Origin: Fragum whitleyi
Lineage: Eukaryota > Mollusca > Bivalvia > Cardiida > Cardiidae
Direction of reading: 5' to 3'
DNA: 64,000 bases
NCBI GenBank assembly: GCA_948146395.1
Contig: OX411547.1
Location: forward strand, 55,791,566 to 55,855,565
A program made the position numbers and the translations under genes. Position 1 is the stretch's first letter, and each line of letters begins with the position of its first letter. Positions 45,358 through 57,135 of the stretch are shown one piece after another. Under the pieces are notes generated by a model that searched no databases, was not told where the DNA came from, and saw nothing but the letters and a program-made list of their open reading frames with translations.

Positions 45358-45388
<31 letters not shown>

Positions 45389-45424
45389 ATCATAAATAAA
45401 TAAAAAAAGAAAAAAAAGAGAAAA
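45299..45424. repeat. (AAAT)n microsatellite
   Basis: AAAT repeats with interruptions; the apparent Phe/Leu/Tyr-rich frame on the minus strand is the repeat itself. Confidence 0.92.
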
Positions 45425-45501
45425 AAATGGCTTAAACTTATATTTTGTGTGATCATTTTGATTTCAAACATTTTGATGAAACTATATAAACCTGTTATCA
45501 G

Positions 45502-45666
45502 TTATAGGGATGAGTGTTTTTATCACTGCGTTTATTGGGTATAAAGTGCAATTACCATAGGACATGGCAAATAACGCCCGTAGGGCGTTATCTTAAAGCC
45601 ATGTGCTAAGGCAATTGCACTTTATACCCCAATAAACGCAGTGAAAAAGACACTCGTCCCTTATAA
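45502..45666. repeat. Long inverted repeat, arms of about 50 bp
   Basis: TTATAGGGATGAGTGTTTTT and CACTGCGTTTATTGGGTATA on the left are inverted at TATACCCCAATAAACGCAGT and CACTCGTCCCTTATAA on the right. The loop contains its own hairpin (ATAACGCCCGTAGGGCGTTAT). Confidence 0.8.
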
Positions 45667-46445
45667 TTGCAATCCTGTAGATCGAAGAAACTATTAAAAT
45701 AATCGGCCAAACATTAAAGCTTCAAGTCTACTTTCTCCGCGTAAAAAATTACACGATCTATTTTTAGATCGTGTATTGTTTATCTCGCTATCGAAGTGAA
45801 ATGTCATAAAGTAAAACAAATGATACACAAATAAACGACAACATTAAAATTCGTAGAGGTACTTATGACAAAAAAGCTTGTTTCTGCCAAGTAAGTCTGT
45901 GTTTTTTAACGAAAACGGTGTGGTCGGTCTTAGTTGAGAGGGTTGCTTGACGGTCTTCGTCGACTTGCTGTTTTCTAACTTTACGTCGGCACAGAATCAG
46001 TACTGCATGCTTGTTATAGTAAAGTTATCGTAAATTCTTTCGAAAATATCTTAATTTATAATAGATTGAATAGAAATGTTGCGTTGATGATCGGGAACTA
46101 GGTTAATTCGAGTTCCTACAACACAGGACTTGCAGATCGAAGTTCGGGGGTTTCCCGAAAGACCTATTGCATTTTATACAGAAATAAAGTGCAATGGATT
46201 TCCCCACGTGAAGCGATTTGAACCAATCAGAATTCTTTATTTTATTGGATTGCAATTATAAATTAATAATAGTTGTTAAAATGAACATTTCAATGAAAAA
46301 TATAAAAGTCTATCAGGACTCGTACATCATGATTGGCTGAAATTTGATTCCATTTATAAGTAAAAACAAATTTGAGTTCGAAGCTATTTCGTTAGCTTCT
46401 ATACAAAGTAGATCCATGAACTTGATCTCATTATGGGGGAATCAT

Positions 46446-46708
46446 AGGCGTAGCTAGGACTTTAAAATTTTTACGCACACAACCAAATAAATATGATGAA
46501 TGCGATTTGTGGACTGTGACAAAAGATGAATGCCATCCGTCCGCTCCCTTGTTAAGATTTAAGCGTTGGTGAATAACCAAAATCATCGTAACTACAGCTT
46601 GAAAAAGCTGTAGTTTCGATGTTTTGCTCATTTATCAACCGGATATTTTTCAAAAGATGTTTAATCTTTTACGCACTTGCGTAAATTGCGTAATGGGAGT
46701 TACGCCCT
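46446..46708. mobile_element. MITE, intact relative of the LINE-split copy
   Basis: Inverted ends GGCGTAGCT / AGTTACGCC; the central hairpin is CATCGTAACTACAGCTTG...AAGCTGTAGTTTCGATG at about 46585-46622. Confidence 0.6.
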
Positions 46709-46904
46709 TGGAATTCTCTACATTTTTTATTCATTATATTAATTCATTAGACTTGAAGAGAGAAAAATTTGCGCGCTTTAGAGGATGACTAGGTATTTAG
46801 TTTTATACCTCCATAAAATCAAAATATAATTGTTTCATCTCTTAAGAAAGATCATCCTCTGAAGGTGATTAAATATGTTACTGATTCTACAGTCAACAAC
46901 ATCG

Positions 46905-47600
46905 TAAAATTGACAAGGTGAATTATCTTGAAATTATTTTGGAATGAAATTGCACGAGTGTGTGGAGGGAAGTTTGAGTGAAATTCAAGGGAGTGACCAA
47001 TATTGCTAATTTGGTTTAGGATGAATAAATTTAGCGATATTTATTACCACCCTTTAAAAATATATGCATACAGGTTCTATTAGTCTGGCCGCCAAACTCT
47101 TCTTTACATTTTTTTTTTTCAAATGGAATCAAATGTGTCAGTCATTACATAAATTCCAATTAAGTCCCCTGTTTTTGTTCAGCACTTGTTGATATGAACT
47201 TCGACTTAAGAGACTTGTAATAGACTTGTAATAGAACTTTAATAAAACATTTCTGAAATTGCTAATAAAAACGACTGCGGCCAGTGTAAGGTTCTATGAA
47301 TAGCTTTCTATGTCTGCACGAACCCAGAATGCACTTTCAAAATTCAAATACATTAGTGAAATCGTAGATTTTATCTTCCGATTTCTATTTTGAAAGAAGT
47401 TGTTGAATTTATCATTTTTAGTAATTTTGGAGCGTTTTTGAATGGTTTGAGTGAGTGTTTGGAGGGAATAAATGGAGCGTTAAATGAGCGATTTAGAATG
47501 GTTTTGATCGAAGTAAATGTCGGTTTCACAATGTTATTAACTGTACCACAACTACAACCTGTTTTACATAACTTATCAAAAGGTGATTTAGAATAGTCTG
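46905..47600. mobile_element. Fold-back element, copy 2
   Basis: It runs from AAATTGACAAGGTGAATTAT and GTGAAATTCAAGGGAGTGAC, through a TTGCTAATTT...AAATTTAGCGA centre, to TTTTGGAGCGTTTTTGAATG, GAGTGAGTGTTTGGAGGGAA and GGTTTTGATCGAAG. Confidence 0.55.
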
Positions 47601-47924
47601 AAATTTTACCAACTAACGGGGGGTTAGTGGTTAGTTTCTTTGATGCTTGTAAAAGCTATGGAAATATCTTCTACTCATAAGAATAAAAAAAACTAAAACC
47701 ATTTAAGATTATAAATGAGACTTGTTTTATCACAATACGTTTCATAAAGACAATAAACGGTTGAAGTGTTTCCATTAACAAAGGTATTATTTGGCTAATT
47801 TCGCCTGAGACTCTTTGCATATTCCGTACATATTCGGAAGATCTCCGAGTTCTAATTACACAAACCGTTAGTAACATATTTATGAAAACCCAGTTTAAAC
47901 AGTGACTGATAGCAAGAAAAAATA

Positions 47925-47997
47925 GCTCAGTCGGATAAGGTGTATCGCTTTTAATCTCACATCTGTGAGTTCAAGTCTCCCAGGCGGTTATAGTTTT
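47925..47997 (+). pseudogene. tRNA-Lys-like relic
   Basis: TAGCTCAGTCGGATAAGG (A-box region), CTTTTAATC (Lys UUU anticodon loop as in tRNA-Lys) and GAGTTCAAGTCTC (B-box). Acceptor and D stems do not pair, so it is a relic or SINE head, not a working gene. Confidence 0.5.
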
Positions 47998-48456
47998 ATT
48001 TTATTTTTTTCTCATACTTTTCTTCGTCCATATTACAAGTTAACATTGACATTGTTAAATTTTTAAACGATCACTTTCTGCTGATTCATATCGCGATGTC
48101 TAAGATGCAAAGGATCTTTCATTGTTGTATAAAAGTGAAATATACACTTTTGTCTTAAACCACGAGGAAAAGCTGTTTCCTTATTTTCAGAAAACAGCAA
48201 AATTTCTCCATTAAGCCTAGTTTCGAACCTGTTCCATAAAGGAAACAAACCGTTGCCAAAGTTACGACAAAGGCACCTTGCATCAGCAGAGCCAACCCTG
48301 CTGTTGTTAATTTATATATAAAAAGTAAACTCAATATATATGATAAAATATGTTTTCAAAATTAAAAGAAAGTAGATAAACCCAAATAGACACTTTTTCT
48401 AAAAAGAACATATGTGAATGTAAGACAGATAAAAAGAAAAATTGAGGCAGAAAATT

Positions 48457-48541
48457 ATACTGTCTCTTACTCGGTTTGAACTTAGGTTCTCTTGTATCAG
48501 AGGCGGACGACTTAACCTCTACACCACAGGTCTGAGTACCA
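48457..48541 (-). pseudogene. tRNA-like relic
   Basis: On the minus strand: TGTGGTGTAGAGGTTAAG (A-box-like), CCTCTGATACAAGAGAACC (anticodon-arm-like), AAGTTCAAACC (B-box-like). Stems are imperfect; amino acid not assignable. Confidence 0.45.
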
Positions 48542-48993
48542 AAAATGTCCCAGTAAACGGTTAAATCTTAATATAAATTGGCGGAATTCGTCAATCATCG
48601 GTGATTTTCCGATTTCTCTCACGAAAAGTAAACAGAGTCTCAGGCGAAATTAGCCAAGGAATAGGCATATGAATACAAACACTGAGAGCGCAATCCGTCT
48701 TATATTCTTTCGAATTAATATGAAAATATACTTCTCCGTTTGAAAATATGAGAATAGCTGAAATATACCTTAAAGAAATCTGTAATCCGATGGTTTAATG
48801 AGCAAAGAAATGAATATGTTCCTACTTTTCATCTTGGTAATTAGGTAAAGTAGATAGAAAAAGAAGGGGGTTTCCCTTTGTAATTCTAAAATGATTTCCC
48901 AATACATGTCCTAAATCAAGGGCGAAGTACATGATAAAACATGGATTGGTCTGGATCGAATCAGTTCAGATCTGTAATATTTATTGAAATCAG

Positions 48994-49114
48994 CTCTGTG
49001 TGACAAAATGTAGCTAACTGTGTGCAAATTATACCCCGCTTTGCACGCATTCTTGCGTGCAAAGCGGGGTAAAATTGGCAAATTATTTGCACCATTCTGT
49101 CATCCAGAACGCAG
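48994..49114. mobile_element. Palindromic MITE, copy 2
   Basis: TATACCCCGCTTTGCACGCA and TGCGTGCAAAGCGGGGTA face each other around a TTCT loop, with GTGCAAAT/ATTTGCAC and the end GAACGCAG. Confidence 0.72.
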
Positions 49115-49287
49115 TGTAGGCTCATCGCACCCCTTATCCGCCTTTTAGCCAGCAGCTGTCAGTTTAATTTCTACGTTTAGTGACAAAAATGTTGTCGTGA
49201 ATGTAGACGGGACTTTCAAAAACATATCGCAAGTCAATATTTTCAATATGTCGTGTCTGTAGACCTGTATATATACTGATGCCAATA

Positions 49288-49295
49288 ACAAAAAA

Positions 49296-49359
<64 letters not shown>

Positions 49360-49382
49360 AATAAAAAATAAAATCAAAATAA

Positions 49383-49471
<89 letters not shown>

Positions 49472-49485
49472 TGATAATAATGATG

Positions 49486-49534
<49 letters not shown>
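49288..49534. repeat. (AAAT)n and (AAT)n microsatellites
   Basis: AAAT repeats at 49290-49356, then TAA repeats at 49385-49534 with two short TGA interruptions. The poly-Tyr frame on the minus strand is the repeat. Confidence 0.95.
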
Positions 49535-49536
<2 letters not shown>

Positions 49537-50559
49537 CGCCTCACATAGGGGCATACAGAAAGAGCAATTATTTACAAACGACACTTTCCATGTTAGAAAT
49601 TCTTTTTTTCGAATTAAAGACAAATTCATTGCAGTCCAGCTAACACAAGAACTGTTTTTGAGTCATAATTTGAAGAGAATGTATTCAGCTTCAAAATACC
49701 CATAGTTTCAGACAATGACGGTGTTGACCGTATTGAATACATATCAAAGAATCAAGTCATTAAACCATGAACATTTGCAAATAAGGTTTGAGAAAATACA
49801 ACTTCATTTTTCTTGGCAAGCAACGGCTCCTTCCGAACAGTATAAGGCCGATAAAGACGTCTACGGAAACGTCACCAAAAGTTATAACAAACGCGTTCTC
49901 CACGACCAATTACTGAAAATGAAGCTGATAATGGATATACAATGGTATACAAATTTTACTTGAAATCCGCTTTGCTGAATCGTGTCACAAACGTGTTAAC
50001 TTTGCCCAATGAAAGATACAGCAACGTTGAATGGAATACAACAGGCTCCAAGGCTTATCTGAACGGTTGGACCAGAGACTCGGGCAATTTTTAGACTTAC
50101 TTATTGTCCAAAACCCCTTAATAATGCCTTCGTCAAAGATCAATTACTGATTACGTAAATGACGTTGGCCGATGCGGTTGCCTTGTCGTACCTCGCAAGC
50201 GACCTTCATTGACCAAGTCTATCAGATTATCTTCTCCTAATGTTTACAAGACGGGATAATATAAGAATTGTCAGACCTGGCACGATTTAAGGCTTTAAAA
50301 TGGTTTTCTGAACCCATTTCAAGAGATCAATTCACGATGTCAATAATCGTTTTATCGTCTTTGCAACACAACAACCCTGAACATCTGAAGGCTTCTTGCG
50401 TGAAACACTGGCATTTCAAAATGCTTATGACAAATGTGTTATTTTGTTTTTTGGCAAGTCCCGTGAAACAATTTTTGAAATGTCACATCCGGTTGACCTG
50501 TACCCGAACCGATCTCTTTTTCGAATATCAAATATATGAAGTTCCCAAATGCAGTTAAT
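49535..50559. other. Spacer, no gene recognised
   Basis: Open frames at 49715-49963 and 50268-50558 show no recognisable family and no splice context that I could support. Confidence 0.35.
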
Positions 50560-50970
50560 AACATCTTGAAATTGACAAGGTGAATGATTTTGGAATGAAA
50601 ATGAAGAAGTAGGCATATGTGGAGCTAGTTTTGAGTGAAATTCAAGAGAGGTTGTAAATATCGCTAATTTTGTTCAGAATGAATATTTGACAACCTCCCT
50701 TTAATAAAATATGCGGACAAATTCAATAAATAGCTCCACATTTCTTAAAATACCAATCGGACGCTTATAATTTTAATTATGTTGGTGAAATCGCGATTTT
50801 GTCCAACTATATTAATTTTGAATGCAGTTGTTAATATTATCTTTTTAGTGGTTTTGGAGCATTTCTGAATAGTTTGAGTGAGTGTTTGGAATGAATGACT
50901 GGAGCAATGAGTGAGTGAATTTGAATGGTTTTGATCGCGATGGGTGCCAGTTTTACTATGTAATTAACGG
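50560..50970. mobile_element. Fold-back element, copy 3
   Basis: TTGACAAGGTGAATGATTTT, AGTGAAATTCAAGAGAGG and TATCGCTAATTTTGTTCAGA on the left; TTTTGGAGCATTTCTGAATA, GAGTGAGTGTTTGGAATGAA and TTTTGATCGCGATGG on the right. Confidence 0.55.
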
Positions 50971-51269
50971 TAGTCCCTTTTTGCGTTATAAATCACAAAC
51001 GTATGTCATGCGCCTCTTGCGCTTTTAATCAAAATTGTTGAAAGTGTCATAGATAAGCCAAACTGTTTCAAAAATGCTCTTAAATAAGTGTCTGTTTAAG
51101 ACTGATAATTGTCTATGTTCAAGTCCATCATCTTCGCAAGTCAATGGGTCTCAATAGCTTCTCGGATGGTTTAAGGTAAACCCAGCCTCATTCCTTAAAA
51201 TGATGATCGGCGTTTTAAGAACGCTTCAATTGTTCTGTTTTTGGACGTTCTAAAACCGCTAAATCAGCG

Positions 51270-51525
51270 CCTAACTGATGGTATTGGAACCGCTCACTCC
51301 AAACACTCAAGAAGGCCCCGAAATTGCAACATGGTCCGTGAAGGGACACCAGCAGAAGAGTGCGATAATTTTATTGAAGGGAAGTAAAAATATCTCAATA
51401 TTCGTTCAATATTGTTTTATCTCCCATGAATTTTACTCGAAAGTCACTCTTGCACTCATTCAATTTCATTTCAAAATCATTCCAAAATTACCCAACCTGT
51501 CAATCTCATGGTGTTATTAATAGTG
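51270..51525. mobile_element. Fold-back element, partial copy 4
   Basis: GAACCGCTCACTCCAAACAC and GCACTCATTCAATTTCATTT with TTCCAAAATTACCCAACC; it looks internally shortened. Confidence 0.45.
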
Positions 51526-51864
51526 TGTAACATTCATTAAGAGATTTTGTAATTCGCGTAAAACCGTGAAATCGAGAAATAACGGTAGATTATGATTTGA
51601 TAATCATTCCACCAAACAAGTGAAATTATCACAAAAAAAGAAAGAAGAAGAAGAAAAAGGAAAAAGAAAAGAAAAAAGAATAGCCCATCTTTTATTCATT
51701 TTCCTCTATTTGACGTTACCTGTTCGGAGACCAATATACGAGATTTAATGACGGCATGATTACGTTGACAACTATCCACGTGCAAGATCACGCTCTTTAA
51801 GTTAATTGGTCCCACACTATTAACATTTTGATCCATTTTTGCATTTAAGAAATAGAATATTGAT

Positions 51865-51997
51865 TATTTTCTGTGAAAGATCGATTAATCTTTTATTTCC
51901 TGAACAACGAAAGCTATATTTTCACTCGTGGCGTCGCCATGAGTGAAAATATAGCTTGTATTGTTCACCAAATGAAAGATTAGTTGACCTTACAAAG
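51865..51997. mobile_element. Hairpin MITE, AAAATATAGC family
   Basis: GAACAACGAAAGCTATATTT, TCACTCGTGGC/GCCATGAGTGA and AAATATAGCTTGTATTGTTC fold back; flanks carry AAAGATCGATTAATCTTT-type sequence. Confidence 0.6.
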
Positions 51998-52599
51998 AAA
52001 CAAACTCATGTCCTCTATTTCCTCACACACTAGACAGAACTCTAAATGGCGTGTCATCGACTTAATATAAAAATGTGCGCCGCCTTTGATACGAAAAGAT
52101 TCATTCTCATGAATATGACTGAAATCGTTGAAAGTATCGCAGTTTTTTATTTTCTCTTTTCACGAAATCGAACAAAACTTTATATATATACCTGTCACGC
52201 TAAAAGGGAACATCTGGGAACTCCGTAAAATAGATATTATGTAACAGGAATAGTTCTAGCTTAGGTCAACCAGAAGGCGGATTTCGAAAATAATTACAGA
52301 GGAAGAATAGAATAATAGTGCTAGATTCAGAAAAAGTGTTATTTGCGAAAAGTTTCGATTTTGGTCAGTCAGCGCAGATTGCGCAGCAGGAGCAGTAAAT
52401 TTTACGCACTTCCAAGAAGGGTCCTTTTCGGATGACGGGTCATATATAAAAATGGGTTTAAATGTGCTTTTTAAGCATTTTCATATGAAAATAAAAGAAA
52501 GGTGATGACTAAAATGAGGTTTTCTATGTTAAGTGCTCGAACAGAATCATGTGCTGGAATTTCCAGTCTTTTCTTTGGTTCGGGATTTTTTCTACGAGG

Positions 52600-52740
52600 T
52601 ACCCAGAATGTATATAAGGATGAAAACGTTAGCGAAGCGTTTTCGAAATGATACCTCGCTTTGCACATATGTGCACGTGCAAAGCGGGGTATCATCTCAA
52701 AGCGCTCGCGAAACGTTTTTTACATCCTGAACACAGGGCT
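52600..52740. mobile_element. Palindromic MITE, copy 3
   Basis: GATGAAAACGTTAGCGAAGC, CGAAATGATACCTCGCTTTG and the inverted CAAAGCGGGGTATCATCTC, then AAACGTTTTTTACATCCTGA-ACACAGGG. Confidence 0.72.
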
Positions 52741-52894
52741 GTTTTATTTCAGGCAAGATAGATTTATCTTCCATAGAGTAAGCAATAGAATATATATTTT
52801 CAGCTGTAGCGAAGCCATGAGAGAAATTATACCTTTTTTTTCAGGAAATGAAGATTCGTCTATCTTGAAGTCATCTCGCATACCATTGGAATTA

Positions 52895-53170
52895 GCCATC
52901 GTCATAGCGCAGTTGGTAGCGCGTCGGACTGTAAATCTAGAGGGTTCGATCCTCGACGGCGGCACTCATTCTTTCCGTATAACTGTCTCTCACCAATGGG
53001 CTGATAATCGTAAACCTATGAAAGATAGCAGCTGGAGGCTAACAAAGGATGTGATGGATGAACTGGTGAAAGAAATACCAGGAATCCATTGTTAGGTGCT
53101 CCAGCCGCCGCGTTATATCTGAAAAAATATTGAAAGAGGCGTAAAACTCCATTCAATCAATCAATCATTT
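52895..53170 (+). mobile_element. SINE-1, full-length with tRNA-Tyr-like head
   Basis: Head GCCATCGTCATAGCGCAGTT, GGACTGTAAATC (GTA anticodon position, Tyr) and GGTTCGATCCTC; body CTCACCAATGGGCTGATAAT, GATAGCAGCTGGAGGCTAAC, GTGCTCCAGCCGCCGCG; tail AAAACTCCATTCAATCAATC. The A-box and B-box are good but the T arm has mismatches. The long open frame through it is accidental. Confidence 0.72.
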
Positions 53171-53424
53171 GAATCAAGCAAAATTTTATTATAATGTAAT
53201 AGTTAAAAAATGCATTTAAAGCATTTCTATAACAAATATCGAATATAACAACAACAACAACAGCACAAAATAGTGACCAATAACATTTTTTATTAATTAA
53301 GTGATCCTAAAGAGTCATTTGCTGGGATTCCCAAACTTTCCTATGATGCCATTTTTTCTACAACTTGGTTAGCAAAATGAAGCTTCGTTTCGGTTCTAAT
53401 CCTTTTTGCATGTTTAACACTGTG

Positions 53425-53790
53425 CATTATTAAGTACATGATTATTATATGCAAATAAAATATGAAGCTATAGAGGATAAAAGTTTGTTTTAGTGTACGA
53501 TTGATCTTCCTTTCGTTGGTGAGCAACAAAGGCTATATTTTGATGTGTGGCTGGGTAACTGGTGAAAATGAAGCTCTTCTGTTCATGAAATGAAAGATTT
53601 AACGTTATAGATCTTACAACAAAAACAAATGAAGCTTTATTGGAGATAATTGTTTGTTTCAGTGTAAGACTGACCTTTCTTTCATTAGTTAGCAACAAAG
53701 GCTATATTTTGATGTGTGGCTGGGCAACTCGTGAAAATGAAGCTCTCCTGTTCACGAAATGAAAGATTTAACGTTATATATTTTACAAAC
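53425..53790. repeat. Two tandem copies of an AGCAACAAAGGCTATATTTTG hairpin-family unit
   Basis: Units at about 53462-53620 and 53655-53790 share AGCAACAAAGGCTATATTTT, GATGTGTGGCTGGG.AACT, GTGAAAATGAAGCTCT and CATGAAATGAAAGATTTAACG-like blocks, about 180 bp apart. They are diverged members of the AAAATATAGC hairpin family. Confidence 0.6.
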
Positions 53791-53933
53791 CCCCCAAACA
53801 TTTATCCCCTATATAGCTTCATAATACGCACTTTGTTCATGCGAAAATGAAATTAAATGTGAACATTCTGGGACAAGTTTTCTTCAAACGCGCCATTTTT
53901 CACGTGATTACGAGGTATCGTCGTGACACCATC

Positions 53934-54062
53934 CCTACGTTCAGAATCACAAAACGGGACAAACAGTTTTCCAATTATACCCCGCTTTGCACGTGCACGA
54001 GCCTGCAAAGCGGGGTATAATTGGCAAACTGTTTGCACCGTTTTGTCACACTGAACGCAGGC
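53934..54062. mobile_element. Palindromic MITE, copy 4
   Basis: CCTACGTTCAGAATCACAAA, CCAATTATACCCCGCTTTGC and the inverse GCAAAGCGGGGTATAATTGG, ending TTTTGTCACACTGAACGCAG-G. Stem copies are almost identical, so it looks young. Confidence 0.72.
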
Positions 54063-54795
54063 ATGTTTTTAATGGGTCCCGTTACGTCAAATAGCGTCAA
54101 AGGAGTGACTTGGCTGAAAGAAGGGTATACTCTTTTTTGTAATTTCACTCCTTTGTGCGACGGGACTACCGAGTAATTCTTAACCAATATCACTCGATCG
54201 TTTAACTGAAAATATCAAAGAGATCACCGACATTTGAAAACCTATACGATCAATTAAAATTTTCAGAACATTGGTTTATTTGACCCGAATTTTGAAAAAA
54301 AAAAAAAATTGGAAAAATGCTCAAATAACAATTGCCGACATATTTTATCAATTAACAATATATATATAACATTTAATACAGTTTTTTGTTCATTCCTTTG
54401 AAAGCACGTGGAAAGTCCAGAGGGAATAATCAGATTTTATTCAACAAACTAGCAGGGGTCAGGTTCGGGTTAATAAAACTTCGCTAATAACCATTTATTA
54501 AAAGTATTGTGATATTGCAGGCAATGGTATCTGTCGTGAGATTTTGTTTGAAACAATCCATAGGCATTTGGATTCAGGATTTAATAAAAACTTACATATA
54601 TCACTATAATTATTACACACAAGGTAGTGCAGTCGCCATTTTCTTAGGATGTTTTTACAAGTAATTTGGTACTCGATTTTCACGAGTTAACACGTCCTGT
54701 GACGGAAGCCAAAGATTCTTGTAAAAACATCCATTCTCTTAAACATGGCGGCTGCACTACCTTGTGTATTATTTATTATAGACCAGTAATATTGA

Positions 54796-55077
54796 TATAG
54801 TCCGTTCGACTTTTATATGGATCAACATTTTGCCGAAAATATCCGATTCAAACTAATGAAACTTATTTTTTTCTTGTCATATCATATTTTCCATTTAATA
54901 CCATGAAGAATTTTGTTTTTCAGAACTTTTTAATGCAAATAAATGACTTTGTCCGTCCGTTTACATGTTAAAGCTCGGCCTGTCATACCTTTTTGTGTCT
55001 GTATTAAACGGATCAGCAAAATGTCTATCCAAAAATATTTTTAATAGTAATAAGGAATAATGGACATTTCTTCTGTC
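54796..55077. repeat. Dispersed repeat, copy A
   Basis: TATAGTCCGTTCGACTTTTA, CAACATTTTGCCGAAAA, CATATTTTCCATTTAATACC, GACTTTGTCCGTCCGTTTAC and AAGGAATAATGGACATTTC match 63368-64000 in order. Confidence 0.65.
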
Positions 55078-55689
55078 AAATGTTTAGTATAAAACCACTT
55101 GTTTTTACTATTTGTTTACATTTGCTTACTACTAGACAAACCTCATCGACCCTCGTGTTTAAGAGCGGAAAATATTAGCATTAACTAGGTAGACAAATTC
55201 ATTATTTATAGACCATTTTATATTAAAAAATTAAGATTTTACCACAAACAAAGCCTTCATTCAAACGCATGTTCATGTAATTGATGAAAAGGTTGGTCCA
55301 TATAGATGTCAAACGGACATAAGTTTTTATTTAATCCCGTATCCAAGTGCCCATAAGACAATCTGGCCTGAACCGAGCCTAGAATAGAAATAGTATTAAG
55401 CGGGCCTTAAAAGTAGTATCTGAAAATGGTTGGACCTCACCCTTTGGGGGATTTAATTTATCCGCGCATGCCGACACGAGTTGGGTATTGGTCATTTCCT
55501 TAGTGATGGCACTCGAAGAGTTGAAGATGAGCTAAGTTATATGAGTCAAAATACCAACTTGAGTCAAATACTCGGTTTTATCTGAATTACTACTATCCTC
55601 GTGAATTTGAATTGCCATTCTTTTAGACAGTTAAACCACCAGTCTGGTTGAAGTTGTTTTCCACAATAATTAGGTAGATAGCGGGCAGT

Positions 55690-55760
55690 GTAGACTAAGA
55701 TTAGACTGCACATATGTGCAGGCTGATCTTAGTCCATACTGTCTCTCAAATATTTGTGCA
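55690..55760. repeat. Palindromic GCACATATGTGC hairpin
   Basis: GACTAAGATTAGACTGCACA and TGTGCAGGCTGATCTTAGTC pair around CATATG. Same family as 18778. Confidence 0.6.
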
Positions 55761-55909
55761 AAGCAACAAAACGTCACAAATGGCATAAAAAGGGGCTAAC
55801 TTATTTTGTAAGTGGTTGCCTTCAGATCATCGAGGTGACTATCTTGTTCTTGTATACTGACGTCTAAAAGAAACGCCTCAGTCAGAGTAAGAAAGCAATT
55901 TAATGCAAT

Positions 55910-56010
55910 CGAAACATTATGTCGACGGGTCAATGCAACAATATTGCATATGCCTATAAATATATAGGCACGTACAATGGTGTTGCACTGACCCATCGAT
56001 ATGTTTACAA
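55910..56010. repeat. Palindromic repeat with GTGCAACA arms, copy 1
   Basis: CGACGGGTCAATGCAACAAT and ATGGTGTTGCACTGACCCAT-CG pair around GCCTATAAATATATAGGC. A relative lies at 59285-59375. Confidence 0.62.
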
Positions 56011-56346
56011 ACCATTCCTTTTATTTAAAGGCAATTATTTTACGGTCTTGATAACAAATATCATTATTCTTTCTCAATGACATTGAATGAAATATAGTAA
56101 AGAATAGTGGCCCTGCGCAATATAAATAAAACTGCATAGCTGCAGTCGTTTTTGTTGGAAATTTTGAACCCAACATTTTAATTCCCCATGGATGCTGTAT
56201 GAAAGAGTTTTCAAATCTTTCCTGAAGTTGGGCCCATTAGGATCCCATCTGGTCAATAATTTGGTTAGGCTACCGTGAACCTTTAATTCATTTGAAAATT
56301 TTGAAAATTATCTTGATTGCTAAACAGGCATTGTCCACATGTCAGA

Positions 56347-56508
56347 AAGTGGCACCGTAATAGTTCCGCTACATTTCGGAACTCATGATTTTTCACAATG
56401 CTAACAAAAGTCACATAAAGAAATCATTTGGAAACATCGGTTTAAACTGTTAAAATTCATGACTTCCGAAACTTTGCGGAACTATATTTTACGGGTCCAC
56501 TACCTTTA
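56347..56508. mobile_element. MITE related to the 9236-9432 element
   Basis: AGTGGCACCGTAATAGTTCC and CGGAACTATATTTTACGGGT-CCACTACC form inverted ends. Confidence 0.6.
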
Positions 56509-56984
56509 ATTGGGGACTCCCAATGGGACATTTTAAGCATATGATATGGAATTTGAAAAAAAAGTACAGGGAAGTAATACAAATTTTAAAGAAACTCAAC
56601 TCAAATTAGGCTAAACGGGACAAAAAGTATCCACTACCCAAAAGGTAACTATTACACAATGAGTAAAACTTGTAGCATAAAATCGGAGATAACCCGCCTG
56701 GATCGGGCGTGACCATATCAAATGATTGATTAATAACAATGATTTTAGGGTTCCTAATTGCGTGCGTCAGAAGTAATCACTCCTTTATTTACTTCCTGTT
56801 ATAAACACGCCCTATGTAATTCAATACACAATGAAACGAAATTGGAAACCTTAATAATGTCATGGGGTAATGATAAAGGACTAATTGTAAAACAAAAATT
56901 TAGCGATAAACTTGTGGTTAACAATAATATTCAAATGGTTAACCCAGTGTTTATCCCCAAAGTTAGGTCTATATATAGAGGATA

Positions 56985-57135
56985 ATCGTTTGTTTCAGTG
57001 TAAGATCGTTTTATATTTCATTGAGTGAACAACAAAAGCTATATTTTCACGAGTGGCAGAGCCACGAGTGAAAATATATCTTTTGTTGTTCACGAAATGA
57101 AATATTAATCGATCTTACTCGAAAAACAAACGATT
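56985..57135. mobile_element. Hairpin MITE, AAAATATAGC family
   Basis: CGTTTGTTTCAGTGTAAGAT, GAACAACAAAAGCTATATTT, CACGAGTGGCAGAGCCACGAG, ATATCTTTTGTTGTTC and GATCTTAC...AAACAAACG give almost complete end-to-end pairing; the best-preserved copy. Confidence 0.68.

Larger units (their letters stand above)
47791..48657. mobile_element. Element with exact 24-bp inverted ends and two tRNA-like segments
   Basis: TTGGCTAATTTCGCCTGAGA-CTCT at 47791-47814 is perfectly inverted at 48634-48657. Between them are a tRNA-Lys-like segment on the plus strand and a second tRNA-like segment on the minus strand. No open frame of note. The inverted ends may define an 867-bp element, or be a recombination relic. 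Confidence 0.55.

Noticed and set aside
45193..45471. Phe/Leu/Tyr-rich membrane-like frame (-)
   Set aside because: Translation of an (AAAT)n repeat and poly(A) stretches.
49384..49629. Poly-tyrosine protein (-)
   Set aside because: It is simply the translation of an (AAT)n microsatellite.
52661..53095. 144-codon open frame (+)
   Set aside because: It runs through a palindromic MITE, a hairpin element and the SINE tRNA-like head; no protein family resemblance.
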